Part shown: in pieces, positions 14,574 to 17,115 of the stretch
Numbering within the stretch: the stretch's first letter is position 1
Layout of the letters: every line of letters starts with the position of its first letter
NCBI GenBank assembly: GCA_051881715.1
Contig: JBJEQK010000036.1
Coordinates: 1 to 17,115, forward strand
Origin: UBA1425 sp051881715
Lineage (GTDB): Bacteria; Bacillota; Clostridia; Oscillospirales; Acutalibacteraceae
DNA length: 17,115 bases
Direction of reading: 5' to 3'
Notes under the pieces: model-generated
Seen by the model: the letters and a program-made list of their open reading frames with translations, nothing else
What the model was told of the DNA's origin: nothing
Databases searched by the model: none
Position numbers and translations under genes: made by a program

Positions 14574-15116
14574 CTATTTCAAGCGAAACAGCTTTTTAAA
14601 CCTCTTTTGCCACCTGCGCAGGTACTCGCCCACAAACAAAGTCAGGCAATAATCATATCCCACAAACGCCACTGCACCCACGCCCAACAGCACAGGCACA
14701 GCCGCTTTGCCGTACTTGTCGATTTCCTCAAACTCGATGCCCATAAAGCGGATCATGAGATAATACGCCGCCGTCATCACCACGGAAAACAGCAAGAGCT
14801 TTACGATCCACTCCACAGAGCGCTTATGGATATGCTTCTCCATGACTGCTTTCAGGATGGGGTAATACCCGAAGAAAACCACATACAGGATTGCGGCTTC
14901 CTTGGACGGGACGACCAGCATCGCCAAAATACTGACGGCCACATAGATGCCGAACGCCCAACCCTTGCCCATCTCCAAGACAGCGAAGATCAAAAAAATG
15001 CTGGCAACCGCCGGCGCGGCGATCGTCGCAGAGGGAAAGACGGCAAACAAAAACATGATCACCAGCGACAGCGCCGCCAAAATTCCGCCCAAGGCGGTTT
15101 TAGAAGCTTGTTTCAT
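14574..15116 (-). CDS. Six-helix membrane protein, ECF S-component-like, 180 aa
   Basis: Integral membrane protein of uncertain function. Seen: hydrophobic helices at about residues 8-27 (TALGGILAALSLVIMFLF), 29-48, 53-70, 74-91, 101-122 and 138-162, then a strongly basic C-terminal tail (LRRWQKRFKKLFRLK) likely on the cytoplasmic side. Size, helix number and the N-terminal ALGGILAAL resemble substrate-binding subunits of energy-coupling-factor transporters, but no substrate motif is clear. ATG at 15114-15116 is preferred over the adjacent GTG: GAGG lies 7 bases before the ATG but only 4 before the GTG. That site overlaps the stop codon of the J-like gene, so the two are translated together. 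The GH109-like gene follows 11 bases later. Confidence 0.85.
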   Translation of the reverse strand: MKQASKTALGGILAALSLVIMFLFAVFPSATIAAPAVASIFLIFAVLEMGKGWAFGIYVAVSILAMLVVPSKEAAILYVVFFGYYPILKAVMEKHIHKRSVEWIVKLLLFSVVMTAAYYLMIRFMGIEFEEIDKYGKAAVPVLLGVGAVAFVGYDYCLTLFVGEYLRRWQKRFKKLFRLK

Positions 15117-15125
15117 CACGATTCC

Positions 15126-15722
15126 TCAACAACAGCTGATCAGGTCGCCGCCCATGCATTCGCAGCAGCAGTCGGCACAAAGAAGCCCCGTGCACACGTC
15201 ACAGGCCGATGTTCCCTGCCTGCCCGTTTGCCGTGCCGTCCGATAGCCGCCGGAGCCGGAATTTTGGATCTGCGCATAGGCCGCTCTGTATTCCTGATTG
15301 GAAGGATCCAGTCTGCACGCCGCAGAAAAATTGCCCGCCGCTTCTTCCAGCCAGCCCTTGCGTTGCTGTACGCATCCTTTCAAAAAAAACCATTCCGCAC
15401 TGCGGCCGCTTTCGGGGATTCCGTCCAGCAGCGTCTGTGCGTCATCCAGCCTGCCCTCGCGCACCTTGGCGCGGATATCCGCAAAATCCGAGGGCGGCAC
15501 ATAGCTGCTTCCCGTGCTGTACGCGCCCTGCCCACCGCCGGAGCGGGACAAAATGATGGCATCATACGCCCCGTCCAGCTCCTGCATTTTTTGCTTTGCG
15601 TATTCCACATTGACGCCCGCATCGATCTGCTGCTGATACCGCCGCACCTGATAACGGTACGCTTCACGAATCTGGTCATCCGTTGCGTTTTCGGAGACGC
15701 CGAGAACAGTGAAAGGATTCAT
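15126..15722 (-). CDS. J-domain-like protein lacking HPD, with TPR-like segment and Cys-rich tail, 198 aa
   Basis: Looks like a degenerate DnaJ-family protein. Seen: residues 1-58 follow the J-domain pattern (MNPFTVLGVSENATDDQIRE, AYRYQVRRYQQQID, then helix III), but the HPD needed to stimulate Hsp70 is replaced by QQQ (30-32). Residues about 80-150 look like TPR helices (LDDAQTLLDGIP, AEWFFLKGCVQQRKGWLEEA, AAGNFSAACRLDPSNQEYRA). The last 25 residues hold nine Cys (174, 177, 182, 185-187, 189, 197, 198), suggesting metal or Fe-S binding or a lipid/membrane-facing tail. The ATG overlaps the stop of the DUF5685-like gene by 4 bases (ATGA), with GGAGG inside that gene. It is the second gene of the operon. 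It probably acts as an adaptor rather than an Hsp70 co-chaperone. Confidence 0.85.
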   Translation of the reverse strand: MNPFTVLGVSENATDDQIREAYRYQVRRYQQQIDAGVNVEYAKQKMQELDGAYDAIILSRSGGGQGAYSTGSSYVPPSDFADIRAKVREGRLDDAQTLLDGIPESGRSAEWFFLKGCVQQRKGWLEEAAGNFSAACRLDPSNQEYRAAYAQIQNSGSGGYRTARQTGRQGTSACDVCTGLLCADCCCECMGGDLISCC

Positions 15723-16570
15723 TTGTCCACCTCCTGACTTTTACGCTCGCCTGTCACATACAGCGCCGAGTTGTATAGTCCGTTGAATAATACATTATAT
15801 ATAAGCTCCTCGTTCTGACCGAATTGCAGTCGGTCAAAAAAACGAAGCATCTCCCCGATGTTCAGGTTCAAAAGGTACATCCCATAGGCGGTGAAATCTG
15901 TATCGGTTTGTCGGAACTTTTCTTTCAAAGGATTGAAGTTTCCGCGCCGGATATCCTTTTCGATGTCATCCACGGCATCGATCACATAGACAAATTTGCC
16001 CAGCAGGTAAAACAGATGCTGCAAATCTTCGTTGTCCGACCGCAGAGCCACCAGCTTTCGCAGGGCATCGGCCGACGGTTCTGCCGCCGCATCCGTGCCG
16101 CAAGACAAATCCTTTTCGCAGTCCGCCTGTCTGCGCATGGCGTCGGCAATGATGCGCTCCGCCTGCGGCTGTGCTTTCTGCGATTTTTTGTGCATACACC
16201 AAACTGCGGGGTACAGCAGTGCGGCACAGATCTTTCGCACAAATCCTGCGTCATGCAAGTCGTCCAATATTTTATAGTATGCCATTAAAACGGAAACATC
16301 GGCGCAGAAATCCAAGGTTTCGTTTTTTTCGCAGGCATAGCATTTTTTACAGGGATTATAGCAACAGCGGGACGGGTGCATCGGTGTGCAATCCTGCGAT
16401 GCAGACAGCAGGCACAGCGCCATAAATGCGGCGTCATACGTCAAAAAGAGCTGACCGAACGGAGAATACCGGCGCAGGAGCGATTTGCACAGGGAGCAAT
16501 ACACGCCCTTGTATACATCGTACTCTTTGAATTTCAGCTCCGGCTTATACGCTCTGACATATCCGAACAC
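15719..16570 (-). CDS. DUF5685-like Cys-rich helical protein, 283 aa, GTG start
   Basis: I assign it to DUF5685 from its N-terminus; function unknown. Seen: MFGYVRAYKPELKFKEYDVY, a YCSLCK CxxC (C25, C28), then a Cys cluster (C69, C70, C74, C77, C80, C89) that could bind metal. The rest is mostly helical. Two Asp-rich stretches, ILDDLHD (101-107) and DAVDDIEKD (198-206), lie about 95 residues apart and recall the paired metal-binding motifs of isoprenoid synthases. No signal peptide. Start: the frame is open upstream, and an ATG lies directly on GGAGG, too close. GTG at 16568-16570 is 6 bases from GGAGG and gives the expected MFGYVR. It is first in the operon, after a TATAAT box, and overlaps the J-like gene by 4 bases. 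Confidence 0.8.
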   Translation of the reverse strand: MFGYVRAYKPELKFKEYDVYKGVYCSLCKSLLRRYSPFGQLFLTYDAAFMALCLLSASQDCTPMHPSRCCYNPCKKCYACEKNETLDFCADVSVLMAYYKILDDLHDAGFVRKICAALLYPAVWCMHKKSQKAQPQAERIIADAMRRQADCEKDLSCGTDAAAEPSADALRKLVALRSDNEDLQHLFYLLGKFVYVIDAVDDIEKDIRRGNFNPLKEKFRQTDTDFTAYGMYLLNLNIGEMLRFFDRLQFGQNEELIYNVLFNGLYNSALYVTGERKSQEVDK

Positions 16571-16604
16571 GCACATCCTCCGTTCCGTTTTATTCGATGG
16601 AGAT

Positions 16605-16610
16605 ATTATA
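16605..16610 (-). promoter_or_regulatory. Putative -10 box of the DUF5685-like/GH109/GH4 operon
   Basis: TATAAT on the minus strand, 34 bases before the GTG start. No good -35 hexamer is seen 16-18 bases upstream, so the assignment is tentative. Confidence 0.5.
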
Positions 16611-16651
16611 CTATATTCTCCCCGAAAATGGATGAACACATTATGAATTTT

Positions 16652-16708
16652 TTAAGGCAATACCGCAAAATTGGGGCGTGCGCCGCAATTTTTGTGGTGT
16701 AGCCTTAA
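16652..16708. repeat. 57-base short palindrome, same family as 10722-10885
   Basis: TTAAGGC at one end and GCCTTAA at the other; the arms pair over more than 20 positions with two mismatches and a one-base bulge around a GTGC loop (16677-16680). Read on the minus strand, ATTGCGGCGCACGCC matches the long copy's ATTGCGGCACACGCC at all but one position. The other half (CCCCAATTT, then GCGGT) matches its right end. The TAA stop of the GH4 gene at 16705-16707 lies in its end. No T-run follows the stem on either strand, so it is a poor terminator. Confidence 0.75.
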
Positions 16709-17115
16709 TGATATTTCGGAAGCCAGTCGCCGTGCGCCTCGATCAAATCATCGCACAGGCGAACAATATCGTCAATCGACAGCTCCGAGGAGCAATGCGG
16801 GTCGAGCATCGCCGCCTGATAGATATGTTCTTTTTTCCGTGTGACCGCCGCCTCGATGGTCAGCAGCTGGACGTTGATCTCCGTGCGGTTCATGGCCGCC
16901 AGCTGTACCGGCAGAGCGGGCTGTGCGCAGGGCTGTACGCCTGCATGATTGACAAGACACGCCACCTCCACACAGGCTTCACGGGGCAGATTGGGAATCA
17001 GACCGCTTGTGTTCAGGACATTGCCGCCGATCTTGTAGGGCACATCCGTCACGATGGCTTCCATGATCCCCGACGCATACTCCCGGGTGCGCTCGTGGGT
17101 AACGTCGCCGCACAG
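16705..17115 (-). CDS. GH4 glycosidase, alpha-galactosidase/alpha-glucosidase type, C-terminal 136 residues (5' end outside window)
   Basis: C-terminal part of a second NAD/metal-dependent GH4 enzyme. Seen: the frame is open to the window edge, reading LCGDVTHERTREYASGIMEA, then DVPYKIGGNVLN, NLPREACVEVACLV and QPALPVQLAAMNRTEINVQL. It ends in IEAHGDWLPKYH. This pattern is that of the MelA/AglA/LplD side of GH4 rather than the 6-phospho-beta-glucosidase side; those enzymes generally act on unphosphorylated alpha-glycosides. The catalytic and NAD-binding parts lie outside the window. An internal ATG at 17062-17064 is not the true start, because the homologous sequence continues upstream of it. 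It shares direction with the operon downstream, but a 134-base gap with a hairpin repeat and a -10 box separates them. Confidence 0.85.
   Translation of the reverse strand: MCGDVTHERTREYASGIMEAIVTDVPYKIGGNVLNTSGLIPNLPREACVEVACLVNHAGVQPCAQPALPVQLAAMNRTEINVQLLTIEAAVTRKKEHIYQAAMLDPHCSSELSIDDIVRLCDDLIEAHGDWLPKYH

Noticed and set aside
16652..16708. Intrinsic terminator of the GH4 gene
   Set aside because: The stem is long, but neither strand has a T-run after it; it fits the repeat family better.

Overview
The window looks like chromosome of a moderately GC-rich Clostridia member, most likely an Oscillospiraceae/Ruminococcaceae-type gut bacterium. This rests on the dgt-dnaG-rpoD order, AGGAGG-type ribosome binding sites before nearly every gene, a DUF5685-like gene next to a Cys-tailed J-like gene, and hairpin-rich intergenic repeats of a kind I associate with that group. 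The taxonomic call is inference; no rRNA or marker phylogeny is available here. Nearly all genes are on the minus strand; only one two-gene unit (9197-10564) is on the plus strand.

Region 1 (1-5514, minus): a macromolecular-synthesis operon read right to left: dgt (dNTPase-like), dnaG (primase), rpoD (housekeeping sigma factor) and valS (valyl-tRNA synthetase, cut by the window edge). Gaps are 13, 40 and 19 bases. The start of the dgt transcript overlaps one end of a repeat family found twice more in this window.

Region 2 (5542-9078, minus): a YigZ/IMPACT-family gene; a secreted Ig-like (Big_2-type) surface protein with a C-terminal membrane anchor and its own terminator and strong promoter; a tRNA-Val(CAC) with promoter and terminator; and a protein with two GreA/GreB C-terminal-like domains. 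The tRNA -35 box overlaps the stop codon of the Gre-like gene.

Region 3 (9116-10611, plus): a glycerophosphodiester phosphodiesterase and a small lipoprotein, transcribed from a strong promoter divergent from the Gre-like gene and ended by a strong terminator.

Region 4 (10619-11000): about 380 bases without a credible gene, lying between convergent genes. It is bounded by a 20-base imperfect inverted repeat and holds several hairpins, including a 164-base imperfect palindrome. A 57-base short version of that palindrome lies at 16652-16708.

Region 5 (11024-16610, minus): a tightly packed six-gene unit. Its first three genes are a DUF5685-like Cys-rich helical protein, a J-domain-like protein that has lost HPD and carries a Cys-rich tail, and a six-helix membrane protein. 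These run directly into three carbohydrate genes: a GH109-like NAD-dependent glycosidase, a BadF/NagK-type sugar kinase and a GH4 glycosidase of the 6-phospho-beta-glucosidase type. Another GH4 gene (alpha-galactosidase/alpha-glucosidase type) is cut by the right edge. The carbohydrate genes together suggest amino-sugar or host-glycan use. The best candidates for undescribed biology are the DUF5685/J-like/membrane trio, the tandem Gre-domain protein and the palindromic repeat family.
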